Below, piece after piece: positions 20,868 to 33,629 of a stretch of 64,000 nt of DNA; within the stretch, counting starts at the first letter, position 1; each line of letters opens with the position of its first letter. The notes under the pieces are model-generated. The model searched no databases and had not been told where the DNA came from. It worked only from the letters and a program-made list of their open reading frames with translations. Origin of the DNA: Bryum argenteum (lineage: Eukaryota > Streptophyta > Bryopsida > Bryales > Bryaceae); contig CM073329.1 in the NCBI GenBank assembly GCA_037043015.1, positions 11,052,648 through 11,116,647 on the forward strand. Reading direction: 5' to 3'. Both the position numbers and the translations under genes were made by a program.

Positions 20868-21849
20868 CTAGTTGAATGTACTTTCTTCATCACTTTCATC
20901 ATCTAACACAATTTCATTAGGATCCACCAACATTTTATCTTTTGATACAACTACATTAGTTTCTAGTTCTGTTTCACTTCTTGACAATCCTTGATCAAAC
21001 AAATAAGGAAGATTCATCAAGTCAAGGAACGTTGTAGTTTGTGGATTCCGCACATGGTTGTTTGATAATTCACCAAGTTGATTTGGTTTATATGGTGGTA
21101 CGGTTTGGATGAAGTTTGTCGGAATAGTACATCCATGTATAGCTAGTTGCTCTTGAATCCACTTTCTATGTTGCAAGTCAATCATGACTTGTTGTTGTTG
21201 AATCGGTTGTTGAGTGAGAGATAATCGATGGTGATATGCATGTGTAATGGCGAGCCAATCCTCATCATAAGTGAATTCAAGATCACGAGCATTTGGATGT
21301 GTGATGTCAAACACTTCCAACCAATTCCGACGAGGGAGACACTTATCAAGAGCTAAAAACTTCGTCGTGCAATTGTTTGAGTGATGAACTGTTGCAGCAA
21401 ATTGTGTATGTAAGTGGGCTAAAACCAGTACGTGGGTTTCAATTTATGAAGAAGATTCTTGTTCGGACAGCTTCCCAAACTATCGTCAGCAATTTCTTTT
21501 CGGAAATAACGTTTACGTTGCAGAAGTTGCTCAATATCCTGTTCAGTTGCATGGTTTGCAATGCTTTGAGGCCTCAGAGGTAATTCGAAGCTTCATGGTT
21601 TCCGCCAACGAAGATGGTGGGAAATGGTGCGGTCTTCGATCGAGAATAGTACATCCAGAAGTCATTCATGGTCCGGTACTTTGGTGGACAGTGCAATGAC
21701 TGCAAATCCATCTCATTTCTAACAGCTTGAAAATCACCGCAACAAATAACAAGGTCAATCTTGACCTTGTCAATTCTTTCTAAACGCTGCAGCGTAGCGT
21801 ACATGAAATCAAGATTGCCATGGACACACCCTACCACTGCAATTTTCAT
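20868..21849 (-). pseudogene. DBR1: RNA lariat debranching enzyme DBR1, intronless relic with internal deletion
   Basis: DBR1 hydrolyses the 2'-5' bond of intron lariats in the nucleus. The start [17 protein letters not shown] is followed by [15 protein letters not shown] and [13 protein letters not shown], the metallophosphoesterase motifs. A stop then follows, and sequence resumes in another frame at about 21567 with RKRYFRKEIADDSLGS and LHKLKPTYWF. After a one-base loss near 21420 it continues in a third frame with AHLHTQFAA, KFLALDKCLPRRNWLEVFDI and EFTYDEDWLAITHAYHH, ending NEIVLDDESDEE at 20868. About 85-100 codons between NHEASNYL and the SHDW region are missing, so it is dead. No intron is visible, unlike a typical plant DBR1, and the C-terminal wording looks non-plant. 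Processed copy or foreign DNA; origin open. Confidence 0.9.
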
Positions 21850-21894
21850 TATTATACAATAATTTAGCATGTGCTGAAGATCTTGATGAAACAA

Positions 21895-22438
21895 GGGGGT
21901 ACGATATTATTCTTAATCGTATCCTTATTTATATAAAGGACATATATTTTTGTGTTCAATACCTTTTAAACTGAAAAATACTCCAAAATTAAAAGAAATT
22001 ATTTTTAAGAGAAGTAAAAGTAACTATGTACAAAAATGGAAAGAAGCTTGGCTACATTCTCACACTGAATCCGCAATTACTTTCACAAAGTATCCAGAGT
22101 ATCCATATCCAGCCAGACTATTCCGTATTCAAAATTTTGAGATTTCAGTGTCACTGAGTTTATTTCAGAAGCACTGTACCCTTACACCAACACGTCCTGG
22201 CAATCAGCATTTACAGCAAACGTATGTCACTAATAACAAATCCTGTAGAAGAAGGATACCCCACATTGCCGAAAAATCAATGTATTTGAATGGAAAACTC
22301 ACTTGAATGAGTGCAAAAGTGTGTATATAGTGTAAGAGTTCCAGCACTAAAATCAATACGTACGTATGACTAGACCTGAAGAGTGATGGGGTGATGAAGA
22401 GGCAAGCAAGTTCGTAATATAATACACACATAACAGAA
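21895..22438. other. AT-rich intergenic, no gene recognised
   Basis: Upstream of the DBR1 relic and downstream of the kinase gene. A 118-codon frame at 21950-22306 (+) has no recognisable domain. Part of it probably holds the kinase 3' UTR. Confidence 0.5.
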
Positions 22439-25185
22439 TCACCTGCCCTGGGGGTTCACCAACTGCGAGAAGATCTCACTGGCGGACTGATCCTCGGACG
22501 AAGTCTCCTCCAGCATCTTCCGCTCCGTGGACACCGTCAATGAGCTATCGAGCAAGTTGGGCACCACGGCCACCGACTGCGTGGACATCATTTGACTGCT
22601 GTCGGTGTCGAAGGTGTTTTGCTCCGGACTCGCAAGAGAGCCGAATTCGGACGATTCTTGCAACTGGAGCGCGTATTCTAAGTTCCAGAGCACGTCTCCC
22701 ATCGCAGGCCTGTCGATTCCTTGCTCCTCCAAGCACTTCTCGACTGTGTCTCCGAACTTCTTGAGGGAGTCGGGACTGATTGTTCCTCGCAGCTTCTCGT
22801 CTACGATTTGATCGAGCATGTCTGCTTTCTGGTACTTGATCGCCCACTCTGCCATGTTGACTTGCTCCCGGGGTAGCGCTGGATTGATGGCCGGCCGCGC
22901 GCACAGCACCTCCATGAGCACCACTCCGAACGAGTAGACATCTGACTTTTCGGTGAGTTGTTGCCTGCGGAAGTACTCGGGGTCGAGATATCCGAAGCTT
23001 CCCTTCACCGCCGTGCTCACATGGGTCTGCTCGAGTGCAGGTCCGATCTTGGAAAGTCCGAAGTCTGCCACTTTCGCAACGAAATTCTCGTCCAGGAGGA
23101 TGTTTGTTGTTTTGACATCTCGGTGAATAATTCCTTGTGCGGCGCCCGTGTGGAGGTAATGTAGCCCACGAGCTGCACCGATGCAGATTTCAAGCCGCTG
23201 CTTCCATGGGAGAGAAGGCTCGTCTGTCCCGTAGAGGTGACCACGAAGTGGCCCGTTCGCCATGTAATCGTAGACGAGGATCATCTCGCCGTGCTCCTCA
23301 CAATAACCGATCAGGGAGACTAAGTGACGGTGTCGTAGCTTCGAAAGAAGCTCGATTTCGGTTTGAAACTCGTTGAGTCCCTGCTCGGATCGTGGGTTGC
23401 CTCGTTTCACTGCTACTTTCGAGCCATCGTCAATCTCACCTTTGTAGACTTTCCCAAATCCGCCCACTCCGAGGACGAGATTCTCGTCGAAGTTGTTCGT
23501 TGCTTCTTGAAGCTCAGCGAATGTGAAGTATCTGCCGAGGTTCGAGGGAGTCGAGGAAACGTAGCTACCGGCCCCGCTCTTGCCACTCTTGCCGCCCAGA
23601 GACGTTGTCGAGACTTTGCTGTGGTCAGTGCTCCCGCCGTGGAGTGGTAGTGGCAGCCAGGTCGTGGTGGATGTCTTTGAGCCTTTGGAGCGCGCTCTGC
23701 GTCTGCAGAAGAAGATCGCGAGGAGGACGAAGATGGCGAGAGCGACAACGCCGCCGATTGCTGAGCCGATGATCACACCCTTGTTTGTCTTCTCGCTTTC
23801 CGACGTGGTGCTGGACGGAGTGTTTGCAGATCCTGGTGATACAGTTGGGTTCGGGCCTGCCAAGCTCTGCGCCGTGTTGTTCACCTTGAAAACCTCGATG
23901 CCGTTGAGAATCGCATCCTTCTGATTCGTCGAGAACGTGCTTGTCCCGATCTGCACCCACATTCGGTTGCTGCCTCTGAACATGGACACCACAAAGTCGA
24001 CGTAGAGTGGCGTGTTCGGCTGGGTCACCACGAGGATGTCGTATGCCGAAAGCGCAGACTGGTTGTTGATGTACACATTAAAGATCCGCTCACTGATTGT
24101 GGTGTAGAAAATCTCACATAAGTGAAGACGCACAAAATACGTATAGTTGGCATCAACAGGAAGAATCCATGTCACATTGAAGTTCGCGTTCACTGTGCTT
24201 GAATCTCCCAATGTCCGCGCCGTTGAATACACCGCAGGCGGCGCAATATACCTGCACATACGACCCCAAAATCAGAACCACATGGACACAAAACGTTATA
24301 CATGTACACATAAGGAAATCACATGTAAATCGGAAGGGAAAGAGGATGCGGAGATGAGGGCACGCACTCTGGGACAGTGGAGGGGTATGTGATGGACGCG
24401 ATTTCGGTTTTGCCAGTGGAGCCAGTGGCGGCAGAAAAGATATAATCAGCGTCAGGCATCCAAGTGCGGAAAATGTTGGTGGAATCAGCCGACGGGCCGA
24501 TGGTGGCACCTCCAACATTAAGCCGGTACATGGTTTGCATAGCAGACGTAGCCAAACCAATACTCGCAGGAGTGAGAGGACCCAGCAGAAGACCATCGTC
24601 CTTAACCAGATCATTCGGCTGGGAGACCACCTCGATGGCATTGATAAAAGCGAAGGATTGCGGCTGCGGGGTAAATGTCAACACCAGATTGAGTCCTGTG
24701 ACATTGAGCAGATACTCGCGAACAAAGTCCGGCCGAGTGGGTCGCGACGCCGCGGTGACCGCCACGGCGCTGAAGTTGTCGAGGAGCACGAACTGGTTGG
24801 CTTCTACGCTGAAATACGAGTTGTTGGGCTGAAAGGAAGACGATGCGAACGGGTAGAAGTAGAGACGGACCCAGTGTCGTCCCGGCGTCACCTTGAATGT
24901 GTAAGTTGACTTCGTGGTGAAGAAGCGCGCGGAGCTGAGGAGAGTTGGGTATGAGACGGCGGCATTCGGGGAGGGAGTGGAGCCTGGAACTCCTCCGGAT
25001 GAGAATGTGTTTCCGACGCTGTCTGATTGAAACACTCGGGTGTCGATCGTGATGTTTGTTGCTGAGCCGCAAGCAATTCGAATCTGGTCTGCTGGTGTGA
25101 ATGGCGGCGCCGGTGGCGGTGCTTGCGCCAGTGTCACCTCTACTATTACCAACAATAGCCCTACGAGTACCTGTATTCTACCCAT
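22439..25185 (-). CDS. CrRLK1L-type receptor-like kinase (FERONIA/THESEUS family)
   Basis: Plasma-membrane receptor kinases of this plant family sense cell-wall state and RALF peptides. Exon 1 is 25185-24368 and exon 2 is 24251-22439. Splicing (donor CCAGA|GTGCGT, acceptor TGCAG|GTATATT) joins ...TVPE to YIAPPAVYSTARTLG in phase and gives 876 residues, a normal family length. Signal peptide about 1-20; two malectin-like domains about 30-200 and 215-400; TM about 430-455 (GVIIGSAIGGVVALAIFVLL) followed by CRRR. The kinase starts about 535 with GVGGFGKVYKG, then VAVKRGNPRSEQGLNEF, HRDVKTTNILLDE, DFGLSK, and activation segment GSFGYLDPEYFRRQQLTEKS. All catalytic Lys/Asp residues are present and HRD is of RD type, so it should be active. 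The tail is 80-90 residues, Ser-rich. The start is the first ATG before the hydrophobic leader. No overlapping neighbour. Confidence 0.97.
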
Positions 25186-26660
25186 TCTGTCCCCTTCTCA
25201 GGACACCACTCGTCAACCCTAAACCATTCCTTCCGCCACTCGTAGAAGCTCCTACCGATGCTCCTCTCCAAAAATTGCAATCCTGCTGATGTGCTCCTCT
25301 CCAGAATATCAATGTCGATGTCGAGAGAGATGCTTTACAGCATCACCCGGATTGTCCTTCTAGACCTGCATTTGCAACCACTGACATATCAAAACTTCGT
25401 CCTCAATAAAGAAATCGAACAACTCACAAGGCACGCGTACTCTAAATAGTATCAATCAGTGATACGACTTCCCAGATTCCAAGACATCTAATCGCTTAAA
25501 ATAGTGAAGTTTCCAGGAATTACGGAACGAAACTGCAGTTCGAATCGGATGTCATCACGAAAATCGGGACATCAGGCAACAGACATTTCTCGCAGTACAC
25601 TTTCAACAGAATTCATACTAGCTGCACATTCCACTTGCGAACCCGCTAACTAAATGCACCGAAACCCGGCGTTGTTACCGTTGCGGAGGCTTTCCTCTAA
25701 GATCAAGCATCTCCGTGGCCTAAAGCTCCAAATCAGAACCGTAGCCTAAATCTAAGTGCAACAAAGAAAGCTTCACAAGCGGACAAAAGCGAGCACAGGA
25801 TTCAATGTCTGTTTGTGACACCCCTTCCAGCCTTGCACAACTCAAATGCTCCAACCTTTCCTGTAACGATATTCGGGACACTGAGCAAGTACTACTCTCG
25901 ATGCACTCCGAAACTGCACTTTCACCAGATGCACGCTAGCTCGACATTTTCCTATCTCGCCGCTATCTAGTGCTAACCACACCAAGACCCAACATCATAC
26001 CCACTCACACGAGATCAGACATCAGAGCACCGCTGTATCCTAATGCTCCAAATCGCAAAGTCCACCGAGCGAAAGCAAGGACAGGGTTTTATGTTTGATA
26101 CTCGATACGACATCCAAGGATTCCTCTAAACGAAGAATAGTCTGTATCTAAGCCAGCGATCAGCTCGTGTCCACTTAGAGAAGCGGTACCACGTACTGTA
26201 CCTTCGAAACAGCAACTGCTTGAGGGACTTGAACGCGAAGACATGTAATGCTAACTTCCACAATGCGACAAGCTTCCACAAAAAGCCCGTTGTGGGCTTG
26301 TTAAGATGCACATTCTTGCAAGCTCGGAGTTAAGCTTTCCTGTTGCGATACATTGTAAGGAGGAGGAGTGAGTGAGGAAGTGGGGGACGAACCTGAGAAG
26401 TGGAGCGGCATCTGCTGCTCCTCCTCCGCCGGTGGTGGCAGCAGCAGCTGCAAAAACTCAAGCCAACGAGGAGAGGAGGAAGGAGGCTTGTGAAAGGGGG
26501 GGACTTGCGGAAGGACAGGAGCAGCAACAGCAGGCAGGCAGCGATGATGGTGGGGGACGGCGCGGAGCAGCGCAAAGAGTGGGGTCGACTGGCCCTGCGA
26601 GACGGTCCCTACCTTTGATGTGGTGGCCGCGTGACCGTGGCCGCGTTCCGTGGTCATAGG
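25186..26660 (-). promoter_or_regulatory. 5' flank of the receptor kinase, with a GC-rich block
   Basis: No coding region recognised. 26345-26655 is GC-rich and, read on the minus strand, pyrimidine-rich (many ctcctc units), unlike the flanking DNA. It may be a first non-coding exon or core promoter of the kinase, with a 5' UTR intron between; this is inference from composition only. Overlapping frames there on both strands are low-complexity. Confidence 0.4.
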
Positions 26661-26810
26661 CTCTGTGTCAGTTGGTAGGATATTTCACGTTCTTAAATGT
26701 ACATTTGGAGAGACATTTGAGTTCTTCTATGTGCACTTGAAGTAGATGGTTGGTTTTTAGAGTTTTTATGGATGTAGTCATGTTTAGCATATTCAAATAT
26801 GTGCCCGCGG

Positions 26811-26955
26811 GGATTTTGTTTGATTCACGATAAGCGGTGATCGAAGGTTCGAGAACCCTCGAATAGTAGGTGAGATCATGTGTGTGCACGGGGATTTTGT
26901 TTGGCTCAGGATAAGCGATGATCAAAGGTTCGAGAACCTTCGAATAGTAGGTGAG
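26811..26955. repeat. 81-bp imperfect tandem duplication
   Basis: The unit beginning ggattttgtttg and containing aaggttcgagaacc...tcgaatagtaggtgaga occurs at 26811 and again at 26892 (the second partial). Similar words (agcatattyaaatat, gaatttgtttggtc) recur near 30115 and 31300, so the unit belongs to a dispersed repeat. Confidence 0.8.
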
Positions 26956-28544
26956 ACTGACCTTCGCATATATATGTGTTTAGAGAGACACTTAGCTTTT
27001 GATTAATTGGTCATGTACTATCAATTTAGGATATCTAAATATGCATGCAAGGGAACTTTTCTCGATGTCCTTCATTGAGTGGCTACAATTAACCTTCAAA
27101 TGCCAAATCGTCCAATTTTCCGTCAATGCAAAAGTTCAAATGCTCAAGTAGGCTAAATATGGAATATATTTGAAATAAAAAATTGTTCAAAAATTTGGTG
27201 AGTTTGTTTCATATGCAATATTTTAGACATTTTCATTTGGCCACATTCTTTTTTAAGCCTCCAAATACAAACAGGGCATGATTTTATTGTGGGCACTTCA
27301 AAGCAACCTACCTAATCATAACTTTGGAATAAGATAGTCAACAAGTTGCCATGCTCACCTTGAAAAACAATTGCCTAGGCATAAAGGGTTTGACTTGGCC
27401 TTGTAGTCCTTTTATTGGTAAGATTTCTTTTTGGATAGTATCAAAACAAGTAAAATCAATACAAATCAATATAAAAAGGGCGACAAGTTTTTAACATAGG
27501 GAGATTTGCTAATACCTGCAAAACGTGAGCTAAGTAAATCTAGTTCATGAGATATCAGAGTAGTCGTCTTTCTACAAGTCCTCAAAAATAAACATGTCAA
27601 GAATTCATTTTGGAGCACTTTTGAGCAATTGATTAGATTGTACCTTTAGAATAGGGTGGGCAACACCTTGACATGCCCATTTTGGACTTTATTTTGCAAG
27701 GGCACAAGATGTGGAAGGTTCCACCTGATATTTACTTAGTCAAATTTCTATTGTTCAAAACCTTATGTAATTAACAAAGTAGTCTAACCTAGCAAAAGTT
27801 TCAAACAAGTATTTGGTGTTACTCTCTTTATCAATGTCTATAATTTAGAGTGTCAATTCAAATTTACAATATATTAAGTAAAATTAAGGGTGATCCTTGC
27901 GACCTTTATTTTAACTATAGTAAATATAGTGTAAGAAAATTGTCCATTTGTTGTTTTATTTTTAACACAAAGTTGTAAGTTTCTAAGTTTCATGGATGAT
28001 TACAACCTACATGAATGTTTAAATTTCAATGATTACAAGACTTTAGGGAGTGATAGGTAACCTTTTTTTAACTCATGAATTTTGAAAGAAAAATATTATT
28101 TTGGCATAATAAGCAATTGTAGTGCTTGCTCATTGTTCATTGCCCAAATTTATTCTAAATGCATGCTTTGAATTAGATGCATGGATCTACTAATGGGTAC
28201 ACTAGAAATATTGAATCTTTTGGTCGATCTTGGTACTCTAGAAGATCATATGGTTACAATATTGCGAGTTTTTTATAATTTTTTTCTTGAAAAATCATGG
28301 AATTCTTCTTCTTCTTCTCGGAGAAAGTTGAAGGTTGCTACCTCCTTGAGCATGAAGGAATTGAATGAGTAGGATGTTGTAAACTCTTCAACTACACTAT
28401 TTGGTGTAATTAGTGTGTATGACACTATTAGTAAAAGGGTGATATCTAGGCGAGTAAAGAAGTAGGTATGAGTTAAAAAATGAGGAATTTATTTGTGACT
28501 TACAGTGGCTAAGAATCATACATTAATTTGCTCTCTCAAATGCT
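26956..28544. other. AT-rich intergenic, no gene seen
   Basis: No open frame above 63 codons with any support, and no inverted-repeat element recognised. Confidence 0.55.
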
Positions 28545-28548
28545 TTAA

Positions 28549-28909
28549 CCCTTAAACGCCCAAGCAAGCCCGAGGGGCATGACTCCAACAGAATCTTCCA
28601 TGTAGCTCTCACTGTACTCAACATTTCACTTATATTTTGATGTCAAACTGGTGACCTTCTTCTGATGCATTCAAAAAGTGAATTTTCACAATTCAAATCA
28701 CAATTTATATGAATGATTTAGTGCTTTGAAAGGATTGTGGTAGGTAGGTTGGGGTTGTACAATACTTGTAGGAGGTTGCAAGCTCATCATTGATTGGATC
28801 ATTCATGATGCCCAAGTTCAAAAACTGCACTATTCATGATGCCCGAGTCCACAAGATGCTGTGATCCAATACTGGGCTGCCCAAATCTGTATAGCCTGAC
28901 GTTTAAAGG
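28549..28909 (+). mobile_element. TTAA-flanked MITE family K, copy 2
   Basis: Flanked by TTAA at 28545-28548 and 28910-28913. Ends cccttaaacgcccaagc and ctgacgtttaaagg. The interior is collinear with copy 1, including the ttgtaggaggttgcaagctc block. Confidence 0.88.
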
Positions 28910-28913
28910 TTAA

Positions 28914-29656
28914 AGAGGCTTTTTTCAAGAACCTTGACATTGTGTATGTTTTGATCATAATCTTTCTATAATATATTGGTAATATATGTTGTAGAATACT
29001 AATTGGACTAATTAGTGTAATTGGTGGACCGACCTTATGAATCATGCATTTTGCAGACTTGGACTCTTAAAATAAGTGTCAATATCCATTCAAGTTTGGA
29101 ATCTTTGAAATTTCAATGAATGTTTTCATATTGTTGGGTTGTAGTTAATAACCACAAAAATCTTCTTATTAATGAATTTGACCTCATTTGATTTGTATGA
29201 AGGAACATATTGAGATTTTTGATGAACTTGTCAAGTAAAGTCAAAAGAGTCAAAAAAATGGTTCCTTTCAAAACACTTGAGCACTCCAATCAATATAACT
29301 AACAACATGCCAAACATTGATACAAATGTGCCAAATATAGCGACTATAGTTGTTTATAATTTAAGCATCTATAATTTGATGACCACAAATTTCATACTCT
29401 TGAGATAGTAGATAAATTTGTCACAATAACATGTATATATAATGAGAGCTTGTGTTTTTATATCTACAAACTAGGTATATGGTTATTTTATAAAGCACTT
29501 TACAATGAACGGATATCATCAGGTGTAAAATATTTAAAATCCATTTACAAGGATTATATTTGATTTACATTAAGCAGATACAGTTCACTAATAGATAGCT
29601 TGAGACTCTTTGTTTAGTTGATGGAACCAATTTCCGTGATCAAAAGTTGGGGAACT
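28914..29656. other. AT-rich intergenic, no gene seen
   Basis: Nothing recognisable. Confidence 0.5.
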
Positions 29657-29660
29657 TTAA

Positions 29661-30020
29661 CCCTTAAAGGTCCTTCCACTCCTCAATGGGTAGCCCGAAA
29701 TTGGATCTCAGCATCTTTTGGACTTGGGCAACATGAATAGTGCACTTTTTGAACTTGGGTATCATGAATGACCCAATCAATGATGAGTTTGCAACCTCCT
29801 ACAAGGTTTTGTGCAATCTCAACCTACCTACCACAATCCTTTCAAAGCACAAATCACTCATACAAATTGCGATTTGAATTGTAGGATTTTACTTTGTAGA
29901 TGCATCACAAAAGGGTGACCAGAATGATATAAAAAAATAAGTGAAAATTTGAGAATCAAAAGAGCTACAGGCAAGATTCTGTTGGAAAACAGCCCAAGGG
30001 GCTGACATGCACCTTTAAGG
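29661..30020 (-). mobile_element. TTAA-flanked MITE family K, copy 3
   Basis: TTAA at 29657-29660 and 30021-30024. Inverted relative to copy 1; contains gagtttgcaacctcctacaa. Ends cccttaaaggtccttcc and tgcacctttaagg. Confidence 0.87.
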
Positions 30021-30173
30021 TTAAGAACCTTCAATTAGTTGGTGGAACCAACCATTGGTAAATGGTTCCTTTTGGAACGCTCGATGTTCAATTCGATGAA
30101 TAGCATGAAACTTAGCATATTTAAATATTGTACATAGGAATTTGTTTGGTCTATATTCGGCAACTGTACTTAA

Positions 30174-30731
30174 CCCCTAACTTTCCTTGGTGTTTTTTGG
30201 GAGCTTGAAACCTCAAAACTCCAATTATCTACTTCTATGCACTCATGGGATGTGAACAAATTTGTTTTCCTTTTTTAAAACTTACAACCGTAAGATCTTG
30301 TACCTAAGACAATTTTTAGTTGTTGTTCCGAAAATTGACGGTTGGATGTTTACCGTTTGAGAGATCGTAACATCCAAAGTTTGTCTTCTAAGTTTTTCTG
30401 GGCATTGCAAAGATTGGTTTTGAAAATTGGTAAGCTTTTTGACTTGGATCACTTTGAAATTTGAGTAGTGATTTAGTAATTGACATATTTCCAAAAAAAA
30501 TTAATTCAAAAAATTTACTTTTTTAAGCTGCCCTTTTTCAACTTGAAAACTAAAATTTCTAAATGAAGGTTTTTAAAAGTGGAATATGACTTTGAAATTT
30601 TTTACCACATACACTTTGCAGATTTAGGAGCACCCAATAAAAATCTTAGGCAAAAATATTACTCTTACCTACTTCATCTAGGCTGCCCTAAAGTGCAACA
30701 ACTTGTTTCGAGCTTCAAGGAAAGTTAATGG
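30174..30731 (+). mobile_element. TTAA-flanked element family G, copy 1
   Basis: TTAA at 30170-30173 and 30732-30735. Left end cccctaactttccttgg, right end caaggaaagttaatgg: inverted repeats. The interior shares a gggcagcyyt/agggctgccc-type block and a gacttggatcactttgaaat block (inverted) with 34574-35502 and 5826-5965. Confidence 0.78.
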
Positions 30732-30735
30732 TTAA

Positions 30736-32223
30736 TGGATCACAAAGTTCGAGAACCTTTTATCAATTAAGAGAAGCAATTGATCATAGATAAATTGTTG
30801 GTTTTTGGACATTCTAGATAGCCAATGTCCATGCCCAGGCTTCACTTCGTCAAGCTAAACTCAGCCTTTAGTTTTATTTGATGTTGTTGTTGCTGCTCAT
30901 TTTTCTCTACCTCATGCGTTACATTGGCGCTTATCAAAACACATGGAGCGACTTCAATACCTTTTACCTTGTATTGCTAGATGGGAGCAAACAAGTTGTT
31001 AAAGAGTTAGGGCACGGTGCCACATGCAACTCCATGCTACCCTTCACCTTTTGCTAAAGCTTGTCAACACCTTAACACTCTTCAATAATTCTTGCAAATA
31101 TGTTGCTCCTCTTGCTAGTGCTTATCAATACCTTGTGTGGCTTCAATACTTGTTCCATGTTGTGCGTGCACGTCTCTTGCATTGTTGGTCAAGAGCACTG
31201 GATAGGTTGCTCGATAGTTAGTGTTGATAGTAAGCTAATAGACGTATATGCACCTCGTATGTATCTCATGAGTGTGGGCCAAGACTTTCAATGCATACAA
31301 TGGGATTTAGCATATTTGAATATATGCATATGGGAATATTTTTTTGTTCATATTAAGTACTTGTACTTATAAATGAGAACATTGGATTAGTTGGTGGAAC
31401 TCATCATAGGTACATGGTTGGTACTAGAAAAAATCACCCTCATTGTTCCAAATTATATGATATTAATTTAATAGTTAAAAATATTTGACACTTTGTTCAT
31501 GAATACGACCTTATTAAATTGCATCTAGGAATATTCAAGTATAGTCAATAAATAGTCATTTTGGACCACTTTATAATTCAAATAAAGAATAACATATACA
31601 AATGCAATTGTGGCACACATAAGCCTTTAGTTGCCACTCTTAGAATGGGGATTTGCAACGTTTTTTACTCAATGTTATTCTAGGGAATCAATGCCCTTGA
31701 ACTTGTACAAATGGGTAGTATGGTTGCGAACGATAAGAACAACTTCTTTGCTTGTTCATTAACAAAACGTTGCTCTAGTGAAGTGTCCATTCTGAACTTG
31801 CTCTAGGAACGCTTGTAGCAAAATAAACAAAACTATTTGTAATGTCATAAACTTGATACTGGAAACGGTGTTAGAGCAAGGAAGAGAACGTTGCTCCCTC
31901 TTAAAAACATTCATGAATCATGTGGCAAAAAATGTTGCATACTTTTGTCTCTTGTAGTAGTGTGTTCTATTAAGCAACTATATTTGTGAAGAAAATTAAT
32001 TAATTAATAATAATTGTAACTTTGTTACTAGTTAATAGTGTAAAGTGTCTCTAACTACAATATTTGAAAAACTATAAATCAAAGTAGGATACATGCAGAT
32101 TTACTTTTCTGCTCCATTATCACTTAAGAGTACAACATAAACATCCTACATCATTGTTGTCATGTCTGATGATCATATCAGCAAGGGTAGGTCAAAGAGG
32201 CATTTTATGGTAGCAGTGCCAAA
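30736..32223. other. Intergenic, no gene seen
   Basis: AT-rich with scattered repeat words (atttagcatatttgaatata at about 31306). Frames at 31024-31372 have no recognisable content. Confidence 0.5.
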
Positions 32224-32550
32224 AATGGCGCAGTGCCGAAAATGAAGCCCTAGTAATCTTGAGTCAGACGTACATAATAGATTCCCCACGCAATAGTATC
32301 ATGTACTCACCGCAGACATTATAGGGTATCTTTTTAGGGCACCATTTTAGGAACACCAATACTTTCAACTTCAAAAATTCATAACTCATTGTAGAAGAGT
32401 CCAAAAATGATGATTCCATTTGCTCTATTCTTCTACTAGTTTTCCCCATGCACGAAAATTGCTTGTACTGGTGACATCCCTGTAGATTTCTCGTGCTGAA
32501 AATTGAGCCATTATAGAGCACCATACCATATTCAAGCCAACCCCACAAGA
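32224..32550. repeat. Dispersed repeat shared with 37340-37490
   Basis: The block acttcaaaaattcataactcattgtagaagagtcc (here about 32368-32402) and the following gatgattcca...gctctat recur at 37378-37440 with moderate divergence. Probably an old transposon fragment. The minus-strand frames over both copies are repeat-borne. Confidence 0.65.
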
Positions 32551-32893
32551 GTTCGAGGTTCTAATTAATTTATTTAGAATAGAACAACGTTCCAAATAAA
32601 TAAATGTGTGATCGCTTGTGGAGCACACTAAGTTATGCCATAGTGGAGTGAGTTGGAGGGTGCGTACAAAAACAACATGGTTGGAACCCAGCTGGGGTGC
32701 CTACTGTCAAACGCTGTCAGAGGAACTTACGTGGAAATTCCCTCGGATATTAATTCAATAGAAAGCACCACCTGTTTGGGTGCCCTTCACTCATGGCATG
32801 CTCATGTGCCAGGAAACAAACAATTCGAACTACCACCCTCTTGCTCATGATCCGAGAATGACTTTTCCATTTGAATGCTAGGTTAACCCTTAA

Positions 32894-33254
32894 CCCTTGA
32901 AGGTCCTTCCACTCCTCAATGGGCAGCCCAAAATTGAATCTCAACATCTTTTGGACTTGGGCAACATGAATAGTGCACTTTTTGAACTTGGGCACCATGA
33001 ATGAACCAATCAATTATGAGTTTGCAATCTCCTACAAGGTTTTGTACAATCTCAACCCACCTACCACAATCCTTTCAAAGCACAAATCACTCATACAGAT
33101 TGCGATTTGAATTGTTGGATTTCACTTTGTAGATGCATCACAAAAAGGTGACCAAAATGATATAAAAAAGTAAGTGAAAAATTGAGAATCAAAAGAGCCA
33201 CAAGCAAGATTCTATTGGAAAACAGCCCGAGGGGCTAACATGCGCCTTTAAGGG
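32894..33254 (-). mobile_element. TTAA-flanked MITE family K, copy 4
   Basis: Bounded by TTAA at 32890-32893 and 33255-33258, with an extra ttaaccc unit on the left. Collinear with copy 3. Its right TTAA is also the left TTAA of copy 5. Confidence 0.87.
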
Positions 33255-33258
33255 TTAA

Positions 33259-33625
33259 CCCTTAAACGCCCAACGAAGCCCAAGGGGCTTTTTTTCTCAA
33301 CATAATCTGCTCTGTAGCTCTCACTCTACTCAACTTTTCACTTATATTTTGATGTCAAACTGGTCACCTTCTTCTGATGCATTCAAAAAGTGAAATTTCA
33401 CAATCCAAATCACAATTTGTACGAATGATTTTGTGCTTTGAAAGGATTGTGGTAGGTAGGTTGGGGTGGTACATAAGCTTGTAGGAGGTTGCAAGCTCAT
33501 CATTGATTGGATCATTCACAAATGCCCAAGTTCAAAAAGTGCACTATTCATGATGCCCAAGTCCAAAACGGATGCTCTGATCCAATTTTGGGCTGCCCAT
33601 TTCAGACCCCATGGGCGTTTAAGGG
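33259..33625 (+). mobile_element. TTAA-flanked MITE family K, copy 5
   Basis: Ends cccttaaacgcccaacg and catgggcgtttaaggg, flanked by TTAA (33255-33258, 33626-33629). Directly abuts copies 4 and 6. Confidence 0.9.
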
Positions 33626-33629
33626 TTAA

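Noticed and set aside
20868-21894. Reading the DBR1 region as two separate small genes
   Set aside because: The pieces align in order as N-terminal, middle and C-terminal parts of one DBR1, broken by a deletion and a one-base loss.
21950-22306. 118-codon plus-strand frame upstream of the DBR1 relic
   Set aside because: No homology recognised, and codon content looks like random AT-rich DNA.
22439-22445. Possible donor at the end of the kinase reading frame (ggcag|gtgatt)
   Set aside because: The frame already has the full kinase and a normal tail; the stop directly follows and no further exon is needed.
26301-26659. Overlapping frames of 95 and 118 codons in a GC-rich block
   Set aside because: Low-complexity purine/pyrimidine-biased sequence; more likely kinase leader or promoter than a gene.
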